Shown here in pieces: positions 10,966-23,499 of a stretch of DNA of 64,000 nt. This stretch comes from Monodelphis domestica (lineage: Eukaryota > Chordata > Mammalia > Didelphimorphia > Didelphidae). Both the position numbers and the translations under genes were made by a program. The notes under the pieces were generated by a model. That model saw only the letters and a program-made list of their open reading frames with translations. It did not search any database and was not told the origin of the DNA. Within the stretch, counting starts at the first letter, position 1. Every line of letters begins with the position of its first letter. Location of the stretch: positions 26,772,625 through 26,836,624 of the forward strand of contig NC_077230.1 in assembly GCF_027887165.1 (NCBI RefSeq), given 5' to 3'.

Positions 10966-12420
10966 AAAATAAGTCTAAAGTTTTGCTATGAACAAGCCTT
11001 CATTTGTTGAAATGCTACATCCAGAAGTATTTTTTTTTGATATACATTTTTGGCTACAGCGAGACATTTCTACCTCCTTTCTAGTGTCAGCTCTATTCTG
11101 GATACCTAATTTTTCCAGGAAAGTCACTACTTTATAAAGGAAGTATTATTACATATTACTTCATAAAACCACAATGGCCAGAACAGACAGGAGGAAAATA
11201 TCATGCCAATTCATTTTCTACTTTGCATAAATCAAACAGGTAAGAGGAGAAATTAATGCATAGATGTCTCCATTTGGGAAGCATTGATTGATGGTGAAAA
11301 GATATTTAGAGCTTGTCATTAATTTAGGGGGCAGTCTTTGATAAATAAAAATCTAATTTGATTGGTTTTAAATTTGGCCCTGAGGACAAGACTAATAATT
11401 TTATTATTACCAGAATATATATTTGCCTGCCACATATATACCAATGTAACAGCAAGAAGTATCTCTGGCACAGAACAGCTAAATACTATGTCATGTAAAG
11501 CATTTTTATTTTAAAATTTTATGTGACCATTTTCTAATTTATGTTAGACTATTGGTTCCAACTGCTTATTGACATTAGGAAGCTTTTTCCTCTTAATGCT
11601 ATCAGGAGAGAAGCAGAGTCAGGCATAATTATTTTAAAATGACTTTTATCGATTCTTAAGACAATTTGAAATTGATGTTAAGATACAGGTGAATGTCTTT
11701 AATGATCTATGACACAATTAATGTGAGAGGTAATGTCTTGAGATAGAATGGACAATGGAAGATGTCAAGGTGGAGGAGTTAGCAGAAATGTTTTCATTAA
11801 AGATTTCAAAAGGAAATGTTCCTCAAGGGAACTTCTAAATTAGATGGGCCTAGAGCAAAAATCATTTGATCTAAAAGAAAAAAGATGAACATAGAATCAT
11901 CATAATGCATGGGAAATAATGAGAATTCAATGGAAATATGAAATTGATAATTTCCTACTCTCATGGATGTTTCAAGTTAAATAAATATTGTACTTTTCAG
12001 CCTGGTCTTTTGTTATTAATTTTCTTGTTTTTCTTTTTAAAAAAGGACACAGATTTAAAAATGAAGTATATAACTTTAACTAATGACTGACTTAAACCAG
12101 TCATTTGCCAGAACAGTTACTCACACTTGCAATTTTTACTCCATGACATCATTTTGTCCTTCTCTGGAGTCTTTTTTTCTTTCAGTAGAGCTCTTTTGAA
12201 GCTTTCACTCAACAAATGGATAAACCTCAAGCATCCTGACTTCTAATTTCCATTGATTAATAGAGGCTTTTAGAGTTTTGAAAGGCAGTCGAACACTGTC
12301 ATGTTGGTGGAGAGTTATATAAGCAGTTATTTTTATTCACATGGAGACTAAAATATCAGTGTTAGGTGATGGTAACACTAATGGAAATGACATTGTGATG
12401 ACAGGGCGCTGGTGAAAGGA
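10966..12420. other. Repeat-poor stretch, nothing recognised
   Basis: About 1.45 kb in which I see no SINE, LINE, LTR or DNA-transposon text and no plausible coding exon. It is one of the longest such stretches in the window and may hold conserved non-coding DNA, but the sequence alone cannot show that. Confidence 0.4.
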
Positions 12421-12427
12421 GATTGAA

Positions 12428-12470
12428 AGTGTGTGTGTATGTGTGTGTGTGTGTGTGTGTGTATGTGCAT
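12428..12470. repeat. (GT)n microsatellite
   Basis: Alternating GT with a few A interruptions. A second short GT tract follows near 12494. Confidence 0.9.
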
Positions 12471-12764
12471 ATATGCGTGAATGGTTTGTATCTGTGTGTG
12501 TGGTGAATCTGCACAGAACTAAATGGATGCAAAGTGGTATTGCTGTCCTGGGCTTATAAACCTTCCCCTCTGCCCAAGTGACACAGAAGTGAAATAATGG
12601 AAGTGCTCAGGATTTGCTAGGAGTGGTACAGCCAGGATCCTCATGAATCTTCTATAAGAAGGAAGATTTGATGAGTTTTCATTATTCCCCCCTCCTGTAC
12701 ACTAGAATCCAGTCACACTAGCCTTTTCTCTGTTTTGCAAACACACACACACAACCCTTATCTC

Positions 12765-12905
12765 TCATCTCTCATCCTCAATGCCAGGACTGTACTTCTT
12801 CCCAATCTGCCTCACGGAATCCTTCTCTCTCTCTCTTCCTCCAAGACATCATCTTTTGCAGAAAGCCATTCTTATCTGCCCAACTACTTTTTATTTTTGC
12901 TGTTT
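12765..12905 (+). mobile_element. L2 fragment
   Basis: Contains 'catcctcaatgccagg', 'cttcctccaagacatcatct' and 'tgcagaaagccattcttatc', the L2 region just upstream of the 3' UTR. The tail probably resumes at 13195 beyond a MIR insertion. Confidence 0.55.
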
Positions 12906-12984
12906 TGAATATATTTTTATTTATTAACTTTATGTGGTATAATCCTAATAGGTAACTTTTTAGTAGAACTTCAAGGTTGATAAA

Positions 12985-13190
12985 TATACATACATATATA
13001 TACATTTATATTTTATCTCATTTGATGCTCACAACAATGCTGTGAGATAGGTGCTATTATTGTCCCCATTATAGAAATAAGGGAACTGAGGCAGATAGGT
13101 TTTAAGTAATGTAGTGGGTACCATACAGCTAGTAAATGTCTGTAGGATTTGAACTCAGGTTCTTCTGACTCACTGCACTATCTAAATGCC
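12985..13190 (-). mobile_element. MIR/THER-type CORE-SINE
   Basis: Reverse-orientation MIR series: 'tctcatttgatgctcacaac', 'ggtgctattattgtccccat', 'gggaactgaggcagataggt', 'ggatttgaactcaggttctt'. Confidence 0.8.
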
Positions 13191-13194
13191 ATAT

Positions 13195-13330
13195 ACTCGT
13201 TGTCTCTCCTCTCATTAGAATGCTAAGCTCCTTGTAAACAGGAATTATTTCATTCATTACAATTTTATCCAATTGTTTATGACAATGTCTGATGGAATAT
13301 AGACATGTAATAAATAGTAGTCATGATGTC
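13195..13330 (+). mobile_element. L2 3' tail
   Basis: 'agaatgctaagctccttgta … gacatgtaataaatagtag' matches the L2 3' end. Confidence 0.55.
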
Positions 13331-13479
13331 ATACATACATAACCTGTAAGTGATATGTGATATGAGCCTGCATGGCTGTGAGTCATAGAATAGCATAGTC
13401 AATGATAAATAAAGCCGACAATGGAGAGATGGAAGGTAGACATAATGAGTTGATACAGAAAATTAGTATAATGGACTTC

Positions 13480-13640
13480 ACTCATTCAAAAAACATTTAT
13501 TAAGAGGTTGCTACCGATAAGGTATTATGCTAAGTGCTAGCGACACAAAGACAAATGGGAAATAGTCTCTGTACTGAAGGAGAATAATCAAAGGGATAGG
13601 TGACTAGAAAAAAGATGGGTATGCCATGTAGTAAAGACTG
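13480..13640 (+). repeat. CR1/L3-like repeat fragment
   Basis: 'aacatttattaagaggttgc', 'attatgctaagtgctagcg', 'ctctgtactgaaggagaat'. Same family as 8370-8500. Confidence 0.5.
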
Positions 13641-13689
13641 GGGGTAACTGATTAACAACATATATGTTACATGATCTCAATGGCCACTA

Positions 13690-15575
13690 GGCAATCCTTC
13701 TCTACTTCTCTTATCTACTCACTATTCCACTCTTCATAGAGGCTCTTCCAACCTTTTTCACTTGTCCTCAAACCTCATCTTTTTCTGCAAACATGCCCAT
13801 GTCTCTTCTGTCCTCAAAAAACCTCTGTTTGGTCCTTCCCTACTAGCTATTTCTTTCTTCTATTTTTTTTTCTACTATCTTTCTTCTCTTTTGTGGCTAA
13901 ACTCAGTTGTCTTTACTAGATACCTCCACTTCCTTTCCTCTTGTTTTCTTCTTTCTACATTCTGGATACCTATTTAATCATTTACCCAGAACTGTTCTTT
14001 CCAAAATTGTCAGTGATTTTTTAAATTGCCAAACCCAATGATCATTTCTTATTGATCATTTTTCTTGACCTCTCTGTAACTTCTAACACTACCAAACTCT
14101 CCCATCTTCTTGATACTCTCTTTTTGTTGGAGAAAATTAACTATCTTTTGGCTCTCTGCCTGTCCTTTGGTTCCTTTGTTGAATTTTTATCCAGCATGCC
14201 CACTAATCTTGAGTGAGGGCTCTGCCTTGGGCCCTCGTCTCCAATTATACCATTTAATTTGATGATCCACTCCCATGGATTCAATGATCACCTCTATGCT
14301 GATGATTCTCAGATCTACTTATCTAGCTCTAACCATTATGCTAATGTAAAGTCTCATATTTTCAACTGCTGTTTTGGACATCTTAAATTGCATGTCCTGA
14401 AGCCATCTTAAACTCCACATGTAAAAAACTGAATTCATTATTTTTTCCACCCTCAAAGTTTTCTCTCTTCTGAAGTTTCCTATTACCATCTAGATGCCAC
14501 TGTCCTCCCAGTTACCAGACTTACAATCTAAGTGTTGTCTTCAACTCCTTACTCTCTCACATTCTGTATACTATCGATTGCCAAGACTTGTTAATGTTAT
14601 TGTTACTGTATACACAGTTCTCCTGGTTATGCTCACTTTAATATGTATCAGTTTATAGAAGTCTTCTCAGGTTTCTCTGAGTCTGTCATTTTAGTAATTT
14701 CAGTTCAATAATACATTATCTGTATAATCACAATTTATTTAGCCATTGCCAATTGATGGGAAATAATTTTCTAAATTTCCCATTATTATAAAGGATATTA
14801 CCATTATTTTACTTGTCTGGTCTCATAACCTAGGTCCTATCTCTAGTCTCTTTCTGGCCTCTCCCACTACCCATAATTTCTAGGATGTACCTCTTTATTT
14901 CCTTATACATTGCTACCACCCTGGCCCCAGGACCTTATCACTTTATGCCTAAACTGGTTAGTCTCCCTATCTCAAGTCTTTTCCAACTCTAGTCTATCCT
15001 CCATTCAGCAGTCAAAATGATTTTCCTAAACCTTAGGTCTAATATGTCATCCCCACTATTCTCCAAGATTAAATATAAAATTCTTTTACTGGTGTTCAAA
15101 ACCTCTTATAACCTGACTTCTTATTGCCTTTGCAGTCTTCTGACATTTTACTTTCCCCCCTCATTTCCTGATCTTTATATTTTGTGAAAAAGTGACACTG
15201 GCTTTCTTGTTGTACTTCTCACAGGACAATTTCCCTTCTTGCTCTCAACTTTGCCACTGGCTTTCCCAGTGCCTGGAATTCTTTCCCTCTTCCTCACTAC
15301 CATTTGGCCTTCTTGGCTTACTTCCAATATCAGGCCAAATCCCACCTTCTGCAAGAAATCTTTTCCAACTCCACTTAATTCTAGTGCCTTCCCTCTGAGA
15401 GCATTGTCTCCTGCTTACTTGAATATACAATATATGTCTCATCTATACATAGTTTTTTGTGTGTTATCTCCCCACTTGGAATCTGAGCTCCATTGCCTTT
15501 CTTTGTATGTTTAATGCTTGGCAAGTGCCTGGCAAATAGTAGGTGCCTAATAAATTCTTAGTGACTAACTGAATG
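13690..15575 (+). mobile_element. Long L2 (LINE-2) copy with RT domain and 3' end
   Basis: A CT-rich + strand L2 running to its tail. The reverse-transcriptase active site reads LYADDSQIY, with YADD at 14295-14306. Downstream are the ORF2 C-terminal landmarks: 'ctgaattcattattttttcc', 'atgattttcctaaaccttag', 'tcaaatcccaccttctgc' variants and 'tgcctggaattctttccctc'. It ends in the canonical L2 3' end 'gcctaataaattcttagtg' at about 15560. The copy is heavily mutated (many stops) and is broken by an old L1 piece at 14600-14813. At about 1.7 kb it is one of the longest L2 remnants here. L2 activity in marsupials is ancient, so this is a neutral fossil. Confidence 0.85.
14600..14813 (-). mobile_element. 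Old L1 3' fragment inside the L2
   Basis: Minus-orientation L1 text: 'cagttctcctggttatgctc', 'tatgtatcagtttatagaag', 'tttatttagccattgccaat', 'ttaccattatttt'. L2 text flanks it on both sides. Ends approximate. Confidence 0.7.
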
Positions 15576-15609
15576 ATCCATGCAATTCATTAATTTTCAT
15601 ACAATTTCA

Positions 15610-15830
15610 AGTAACCTAAAGCAGTGGCTCATAACCAGAGGATGTTAGACTTATTTTCTTTTAAAAATCTTTTGATAATGATAGGGAATACAATTGGTTT
15701 CTTTTGTAATCCTGTGGATTTTATTTATGTGTATTAAAAGTATCATTCGGAAAAGGGATCCACAGACTACCAAAAGGGTCCAGGACAGAAAAAAAAAGTT
15801 AAACACTCTTAAAGTAGAGGAAGACTCCCA
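15610..15830 (+). mobile_element. hAT-type MITE remnant
   Basis: The left end 'gcagtggctcataacc' and the right end 'aaagttaaacactctta' form an imperfect terminal inverted repeat of the CAGGGGTTCTTAACC type. The body 'attggtttcttttgtaatcc … gggatccacagactaccaaa' matches a known dispersed mammalian element. A related minus-strand scrap lies near 28510-28620. Confidence 0.5.
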
Positions 15831-15979
15831 GTCTAATAGATGGATTCCATGAATCTGTTTTACTAGAAGAACTGAACAAGAGTCAAAAAGTATGGATAGG
15901 TCTGGATGGGAAATGATCTGCATTGTTGGAAGAAATATCCACCTTGATATGATCAAGGATTCATTGAAATATTAAAGCA

Positions 15980-16050
15980 TATATAATGAATATTGAAGGA
16001 ATAAAGTTAATCACATAAAATGAATATTGAAAGAACAAAGTTCTTATTAT
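15980..16050. repeat. Short tandem duplication (~33 bp x 2)
   Basis: Two copies beginning 'aatgaatattgaa(g/a)gaa' follow each other with a few differences. No other feature here. Confidence 0.6.
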
Positions 16051-16424
16051 AAAACAAATGTATTAACTGCCAAAAAGTGAAAGAATCAGAGAAGAGAAAT
16101 TTTGAAAGTAGATTTTAAAATTTGATACCATCACAAGAGAATGGAAATTTGACTGCTGTTAAGCATGTAGATTAATCCTGTTATAAATAGAACAGACATG
16201 TATATTTCTGTGAACGAATTTGGTATCATGATAAGTAGCATAGAAATATAGATCATCCTGTTGCGTGCCAGAAGCCATGGTCAGAAATAGCAACCATTAA
16301 ACTTCATGAACTCTGCTCATGCCAAATCAGGGGAATCATAGGGGCTTAGAGAAGGATATTAGGAAGAAAGGGCAGTGTGAACTTGACATTTCTTGTACCC
16401 TTCCAGGGGGAGGTGGCACTAACT

Positions 16425-16650
16425 CACATTTACATAGGGCTTACTTTACAAACCAATTTCTCATTTGATCCTTTCAATTCCTTTGTGAGGCAGTTAGTAC
16501 AAATAGCATTAACCCCATTTTTTTGATGAGGAAAATGAGGTTCAGAGAGATTAAATGATTTGTTTTAGGTCAAATAGCGAGTAAGTAGAAGAGCTGGGAC
16601 TTGAATATAGATATTCTTACACTAATGCTCTTTCCATTGACACATTGTTC
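16425..16650 (-). mobile_element. MIR/THER-type CORE-SINE
   Basis: Reverse MIR series: 'ttacatagggcttactttac', 'atgaggaaaatgaggttcag', 'gagctgggacttgaatatag'. Confidence 0.75.
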
Positions 16651-16759
16651 AATAAAGTAATTATATTAAAGACTAAAAAAGATTAGGGAATAGGGGAGAA
16701 GGAAAAAACTATCATTTCATTAGTATACAGAATTTCTGAGTGAAGATACACCTTCTAAC

Positions 16760-16892
16760 AATTCAATTGGCACCTTTGTTGCAACTTAGTGTTTGAGAGG
16801 GTTGTCTAGAGCACTAAGAAGTTAAATGACTTGTCCAGGGTCATATGCCAGTATGTGTTAGAGGAAAGTCTTGAACCTAGGTCTTCTTGGAT
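16760..16892 (-). mobile_element. Partial MIR/SINE
   Basis: 'gttaaatgacttgtccaggg … cttgaacctaggtcttctt' is the tRNA-side half of a MIR-like SINE. Confidence 0.6.
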
Positions 16893-17540
16893 GATATGTA
16901 TTTAAAAAATGAATAAGTGTCTGCTTAATGGATACAGTGTAATAGATGCTCCTCACTATGATATTTAAGGTAGCAGAGAAAAGTTGGAGAAATGACACCA
17001 GGAAATGGGTTAGAGGGAAAGCTAGGATTCTCCCTCCTTTCTCCCACCCCACTTTCTGTCTCTCTCTCTCTCAGTTGGTCAGAAGGACTCTTCCTTCTTA
17101 ATGTGGTGAGTTCTTAGAAAATTCAAAAGACTACTTTCACACTATGACTCTTTCTGAAAGGGGCTTATTCTTAAAGAAGGAAAGTTAGGGATGGTGGAAG
17201 AAGGGGAAGAGGGTATTTATGGTCTCCCCAATCTACTATGAAGTTCAAAACAAGAAAGTAAAGTTGATTTGTCCCTGAGGGGATATTGTTGATAAATTGA
17301 AAAGGATCTTCAGAGCTATGCTCCATTCTTTTCAATATTAAGTCACTAGCCAGGAATCCAGAGCAGTTGTCTGCTAGCTCCTTCTCCAAAGTTCAAGAGA
17401 GAAGTAGTGACCAGTTTCAGATGCTGGCTTTCTTAACTGTCTCCCTGACCAGATTCTTCTTTAGAATCTTCCTTCCTTCTCTCCTTGATTGATAGTTCCT
17501 TCAAGCTTCCATTTCCTTGCATTTGCTTGTCAATCTCACT
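16893..17540. other. Unassigned DNA next to the provirus
   Basis: Contains a short CT tract (17058-17074). The 3' LTR of the minus-strand provirus should lie somewhere in or left of 17-18.3 kb, but I could not recognise its ends. Confidence 0.35.
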
Positions 17541-18278
17541 GATGTTGTAATCTCTTCCTCACAATTCCCCACTTTTCCTGTTCAGCAAAATTACAAATAG
17601 GAAATTTGCCATAAACAATATCCACCTCATTATTTCACTATGATGAAGAATTACTCACTACCTAAACTTTGAAACTATACTATTTTAAAATATCCCACTA
17701 CCTCCCCAAAATAAAAAATCCTAACTTGTCTTCTATATTCTGACTAACTATTTCTAGTCTAAGATTTGGGTGTAAGGAAAGTGGTGTAGGTCATAGATAT
17801 GCAATACAGAAATATGGTTTTAAACACAATAACCAATGCAAAGTTTCAAACAATATTTTTGACAATGTAACTTTCATATATCCTAATGACTATAGTTTGT
17901 TCTAAGTAAGAGTTTCTATAAACAACTGTTACTAACATTATTATGTAGCTTAACTTATATTAATTATGCTATTCAACTGTTCTTAAGACATCTAGGATTC
18001 TGAACAACTTTCCTAAATTTTGCCTTATGTATTAGTAATTAGAATGTCAGTAACTTAACCTTATATTGTTAGCATGTTAATTCTATTAGTATTTACAAAT
18101 GTACATATTTTTGTCTATACAGATTTCAAATACATACAGTTATAATGCAATTTTGTATGTGATTTCTGTGCAAAATCATGCAGATAAGAAAATTCCCTTT
18201 GTTTGAATTTTCCACAGAAATTCACAAATATATCAGTATGAATTTCATGTATATGTAACTATGAAATGTTTTGTATAC

Positions 18279-18432
18279 TGTGATATTGAAATCACTTTAA
18301 AAAGACGGATCTATATTAATTTAAGATCACCAAGGAATTCACTTATGTAATTCCTAAATGAAACACTCAAGTCAGCTGCCAAATTTTTTTATGGTGTTTT
18401 AATTACAAACAGGAGGGAGAGAGTATCAGAGT

Positions 18433-18475
<43 letters not shown>

Positions 18476-18977
18476 GAAGTTTAAATACCAACTCTGACTT
18501 AAGCTGAGCCAAAGTGGGCTTTAAGGCCCTGGATAGCCAAGGCTTTAAGGGATCAGTCCTTATCACTCACATGACCAATCTGAAGGAAAGCAGTCCACGG
18601 GGCTCCTCCAGCTCCAAGCACCAGGCTCCAACTGCCTCTCACCCTCCTCACAGGAAGCCCCGAGAACTCCAGAGGCTGTTCTCTACCTCACTTCCTGCAT
18701 CTCACATGTGCCAATGGTGACTCTAGCTTGACGTAGGACCACCCAGAGGTCTGTCCTTTTTTTGCGCATGTCTGTTGAAGGCCATATTCTCAAATAATTA
18801 AATCTTGAATTTGCTGCAGCCCTTCCTAATCTTGTTACACTGAGTAGGGTGGAGATTATAGTTTCCAAGACCTGATTCTGTTATTCCAAGTATCCCTATT
18901 GTTATTGATCAGGAAATAGCTAAATCTGATCTTCTAAAGAATGGTCTGAATAGGGCGGAGTAGTTTTGAAATTCACA
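18279..18977 (+). mobile_element. Solo LTR, family A, copy 1
   Basis: TGTGA...TCACA ends (699 bp). The left flank is ATAC (18275-18278) and the right flank ACAC, a possible decayed 4-bp duplication. Shared landmarks with copies 2 and 3: 'aaatcactttaaaaagac', a (GA)n tract at about 18434-18470, a TATA-like 'ttaaatacc', and 'caaataattaaatcttg' (polyA-signal-like). It sits in the AT-rich 3' part of the older provirus. No coding. Confidence 0.8.
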
Positions 18978-19927
18978 ACACTTACCCAATCCATAAGATT
19001 CCTTTCCACACTGTGCTTATGTGTAGTTGTATATATGTGTATGTACCTATATATGAAGTTAACATGTATGACACATTATTACGTGACCTCATTACCATCA
19101 GTTCAAGATTTCAAAGTCTTTCCATATCTTTGGTGTTGATTATAGAAACATACATGTCTTAAGTTTTCATCTGTACAGCATACATGTGTTGTCTGTCATC
19201 TCACCTTGATTGAAGCCCCATGTTCTTTAACATACAGGAACATGCATGCATGTAAGCTTATCATATGTGTGTGCATAAGATTGATTTTTGTTTGCTTGTG
19301 CATGAAAGTAAGTTTGAATTCTTCATGTGTGCCTGTCAGTATTCATGAGTTGATTCTTCATGTATGGAAGTATGCTTTTCCATATGATAATCTTCATGTG
19401 TGGGTATATGTAGTATATGGTACTGTATAAATATTTCAGGATGTATGTAATTATTTTGAAATATGATACTGTCTTATATAATTTGATGTTTGATTTCACA
19501 ATGGGTTTCATTTTGTGTAGATTGTTTTTTTAAGATGTTCATATTGATTCTCTTGACTTTTGAATTTTTCTTGGAGATAGAATTTTCTTTTAGCCTAATG
19601 GATTTCTGTGTTCTTGTTGGTGTGGATAAAATGATACATGATATAATGTGTTTTGCAGAGATGTGTCTTTTTATTCGAGTAACTAGGTTTCCTTTTAATT
19701 GTATTCAGAGACAATTTTTCATTAGAGATGTAATCTTTATATATGTATGGGCTATTTCATTATTGCTTTTGCAGTCCTTATTTCTGTTATAATTTGTATT
19801 CTCATGTCTCTTCTTTATGTTAATATGTTGCATTGCTTTCATATTTGTTCTTCTTGTCTTTTCATATATAGCTTTCCATTTATAGGGGCAATTATTAAAT
19901 ATTGCTAGGGCAGTTGTTGTTGCTATT
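18978..19927 (-). other. AT-rich 3' region of the provirus, no domain recognised
   Basis: By position this would be downstream of integrase (env region or 3' non-coding). The sequence is TATG/TGTG-rich with Met/Phe/Ile-rich frames, and I recognise no envelope landmark such as an immunosuppressive-like or CX6CC motif. Confidence 0.35.
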
Positions 19928-20840
19928 TTATTCTTCTTCATTGCTAGTAATGTTATGGGCATAATGTAATTTTACATGTGAAGCATGAAACCATGGATCT
20001 TTCCCATCTGCCTTTATCAAAGTAGGAGTTACCATAACAATATCCACAGGACTTATCCATCTTGGTTCTGGGGGTGATTCTCTAGTAAAATTCTTGACAC
20101 ATACTTTGTCTCCTTGTCTTATTTTATACAATGAGAAATCCAATGGTACTCTCTATACTAGTAATCATAGCTTTCTTAATTTTTCCAATATGTTTTGTAT
20201 TTCAACTAGGTATTTATGAAGTAAACATTCTCCTTTAAACATTGATAGATATGGTGGTTTTGCAGTTCTGCCATGCCATAATGGTTGACCATATAACATC
20301 TTGAATGGGGATACATTCAAGTCACCTCTGGGCCTTGTTCTTAGGTGAAACAATGCAAGAGGAATAATGTCTGTCCATTTCAAATATTTTTCTGAACAGA
20401 GTTTTCCTATTAGTGTCTTTAACTTTGTTTATTCTTTCAACTTGGCCTGAATTCTGTGGCCTATAAAAATTGTGGAAACTGCATTTAATACCCAGATTCT
20501 TGTATATTTCTTGCAAAATTTGGGAAGTAAAATGTGACCTCCTATCCAAGTATATGGTATTGGGAATGCCATACCTAGGAATTATTTCTTTCAGTAGAGA
20601 TCTCACTACTGTGGCTGTATCATTTTTCTTAGCTGGCTATGCTTCAACCCATCTCATCAGTCTATCCACAATAACCAATGCATACCTATGCCCCTTGTTT
20701 TTAGTCATGTTAATGTAGTCTAGTTGTAGACATTGGAAAGGCATATAATTTAGAGGTATGCCTCCCAATGCTATGTTTTTGAAATGTCCTCGATTGAATT
20801 TTCTACATGTCACATGCCCGACAGGTTCTAATGACATTTG
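19928..20840 (-). pseudogene. Provirus part: integrase
   Basis: Retroviral integrase text on the minus strand. The catalytic-core style D (DYINMTKNKGH, VDRLMRWVEA), the second D region (SHFTSQIL) and the glutamate helix (RPQNSGQVERIN) are recognisable. A C-terminal SH3-like end follows (VKNFTRESPPEPRW, WFHASHVK), close to the gammaretroviral form. Fossil, broken. Confidence 0.8.
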
Positions 20841-20868
20841 TTGTTATCCCTGGTGCCATCCAGAAACA

Positions 20869-21741
20869 TTATACTGAATCCAAAATGGCTTGTACCCCAT
20901 AATGTCCTTTTGTGTGGATCAAAGTACATAAATGTTGATATAATTTTCTGGGGAGAATTGGTTTCCCACTATGAGCCACCCAAATGCCTTTGATTAATTT
21001 AGTACTGAGTTGCTCTTTCCGTGATTGAACTTCATCTCCATGGTAAGCTTTAGTAAGATCATACCTGTCCACCAGAGAGAAATTCAACACATGATAGGGA
21101 CCAAATCTTGCAGTGTATTTCTCTGTTATGTCTGCTCTTTCATTCCTAAGGGATATTCTGTCTTTTCCATGAGTATGTGCCTTGCATTGGATTATGGCCA
21201 ACTCTTTTTGAAGTTCTATAGCTTTTATAAGACAGTCAATAAGTTTGCCATATGCTATTGGTTTTCCACCTGATGTTATGTACCCTCTGTTCTTCCAAAT
21301 AAAACCAGTGGAATGTATAGTTGTAAAAATATAAGAGGAATCTACATAAATGTTCACACTTTTGCCTTTTGCCAATTCCAGGGCTTCAAGTAAAGCTTTT
21401 AATTTCCGCACCCTGGGCACTAACATGACTTGGTAATGATGTATTTTGTCACTATTAACTACTACAAACCCCATGACTCTGTGTCCTCTATGAATGTATG
21501 AGGATCCAACAGTATAGAACTCCATCACAGGATTCCCAAGAGGTGTGTCTTTAAGATCTTCTCTAGGCTTATACATCATTTCCACAACTTTGTTGCAGTT
21601 ATGCAGTGGTTCTCCACCTAATGGAAAATCTGGAATCAGAGTAGCTGTGTTTAAGGGTGTCCACCTGTGAATGGTAATGTTGTCATTACCTACCAAAATG
21701 ATTTCATACTGAGATAATCTTGCATTTGTGAAAGAATGCAT
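20869..21741 (-). pseudogene. Provirus part: RNase H and start of integrase
   Basis: A 290-codon stretch with RNase H landmarks (VNIYVDSSYIFTTIH, CKAHTHGKDRISLRNERAD). It ends in the HHCC-type integrase entry (HLCTLIHTKGHYGVQ). Longest surviving stretch of the element. Fossil. Confidence 0.8.
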
Positions 21742-21768
21742 ATTCTGCGATTGTAATAGTTTTTCAAT

Positions 21769-23072
21769 TTAATGTGCAGAATACACATGTAACTTGCATC
21801 CCAGTACAATATCATATGCTTTTTTCACCATGAGAGCAGTTGCAACAATGCTTCTCAGGCAATGTACCATTCCTTGTGTGACTGGATCTAGGATAGAATT
21901 GTAAGATGCAATAGCCTTTAAATTCAGCCCAAAATATTGTGCTAACTTTCCAGAAGCAATGCCCTTAGCTTCATGGACATACAAGTGGAACTCCTTTTTG
22001 TAATCAGGTATCCCGAATGCCAGATCTGTCAAAATGACTTCTTTCAACTTTGACAAAGCATGTAAATGTTCTTTAGTTAATTCCAAAGGTTCTTTAACTT
22101 CTTTCTTTGTCAAGTCAGTCAAACACTTGGAAATATGGGAATACCCTATGATATACTGTCTTGAGAAACCAGCATCCCCTAGAAATGCCCTGAATTATTT
22201 CTTGGTACTAGGGATGCCTAGCTTCTGTATATCTGCTATCCTTTTACTTGAAATTTTCCTGGTGCTCCCTTCCAGGATAAATCCAAGATATTCAACTTTT
22301 GGGAGTACCCACTGAATTTTCTTCTTAGAGACTTTATGTTCTCTCTTATAAAGCTCTATTAATAACCTTTTTGAATCTTCCAAGCATGTCTTTGGGTCAG
22401 GTGATGCTAGCAGTAAATCATCTACATAGTGTATCAGCTTGTTATGCTTGAAAGTGATGTTAGCTAGATCTCTTTGAAGAAGTTGGAAAAATATAGAGAC
22501 TCACTCACAACATCCTTGGATCAGCCTAGTATAACAGAGCTGAGTTTATCCCTATTGGAAAGCAAAAATGTTTTGAGAGTCAGGGTGCAATGGTTTAGTG
22601 AAATATGCATTGCTAAGATCTATCACTGTGTACCACCAGGCATCTGGTGGTATCTGTGTGATAATATCATTTGGTGAAGGTGTCACAGTGTATGCCTTTT
22701 TTATAAAGTTTTTCACTGCTCTAAGATCCTGTACAAATCTCCAGTCCTGTCTGCATTCAACTTGTTTTCCTTAATAGCCAAATTTGGACTATTAAATTCA
22801 GACACTGTAGGTCTTAAAATGCCTTGTTCCAGTAAGCTATTTATAATTGGTGTTATGCCTTCTATGGCTTCTCTGCTCAATTTGTATTGAGGAATCTTAG
22901 GAGGTACACTATCCCTGACGTCTATTTTTACCAGTACCACTGATTTTAGTCTACCCACATCATTCTGATGTTTAGCAAAAGCCCTTAAAAGAATATCATC
23001 AGGTATCTTATATAATGATGTTAAAGTTTGAATTTGCTCAGGATTTTCTTCCAATTGATCCAGATATAGCAA
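21769..23072 (-). pseudogene. Provirus part: reverse transcriptase
   Basis: Minus-strand RT. The entry is 'LLEQGILRPTVSEFNSPNL'. The active-site loop YVDDLLLASPD lies at about 22400-22428, and thumb/connection text follows (LAFGIPDYKKEFHLYV, then ASYNSILDPVTQGM). YVDD is typical of gammaretroviruses. Fossil, broken. Confidence 0.8.
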
Positions 23073-23083
23073 TGGGTAATGTT

Positions 23084-23485
23084 TTAGAGAATGTTTGGGA
23101 AAATGCAGGTATATCTTTCCTGAACATTCTCAATACAGCGTTGCCCTGATCTTACATAAAAAAAGTCCCATCCTAAAAGGTTATCTGGACATCCAGGAAT
23201 CAATAAGAATGTATGATCAATGGTGAGAAGACCTAGCTTAACCCATGTGCTTCTGAGCTCAGGTACCTGTTGTATTTCTCCCATAGCTCCAGCCACTGAA
23301 ACCATACCCTCTATGGTGGTATCTCCTGGAAACATCTTTAGGACTGATTTTGAAGCACCAGTATCCACGAGAGCTTTGTATTGTTTCTTCCCAACCTTAA
23401 TCCATACATATGGTTCTGGTCTTTGTGTAGCTATTGAATTAATTGCTAATGTTTCATTTTGCACTGCACTGTTATCTTCTGCCAT
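23084..23485 (-). pseudogene. Provirus part: protease
   Basis: 133 codons with the aspartic-protease signature LVDTGASKSVL and the downstream LLGWDFF (the family's LLGRDLL-like motif). It lies directly upstream of RT, as in gammaretroviral pol. Fossil. Confidence 0.85.
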
Positions 23486-23499
23486 TTGTATGGTTGAAC

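Noticed and set aside
15192-15514. Overlapping 68- and 91-codon plus-strand frames
   Set aside because: Part of the L2 3' half; out of the L2 reading frame and full of low-complexity Leu/Ser/Pro.
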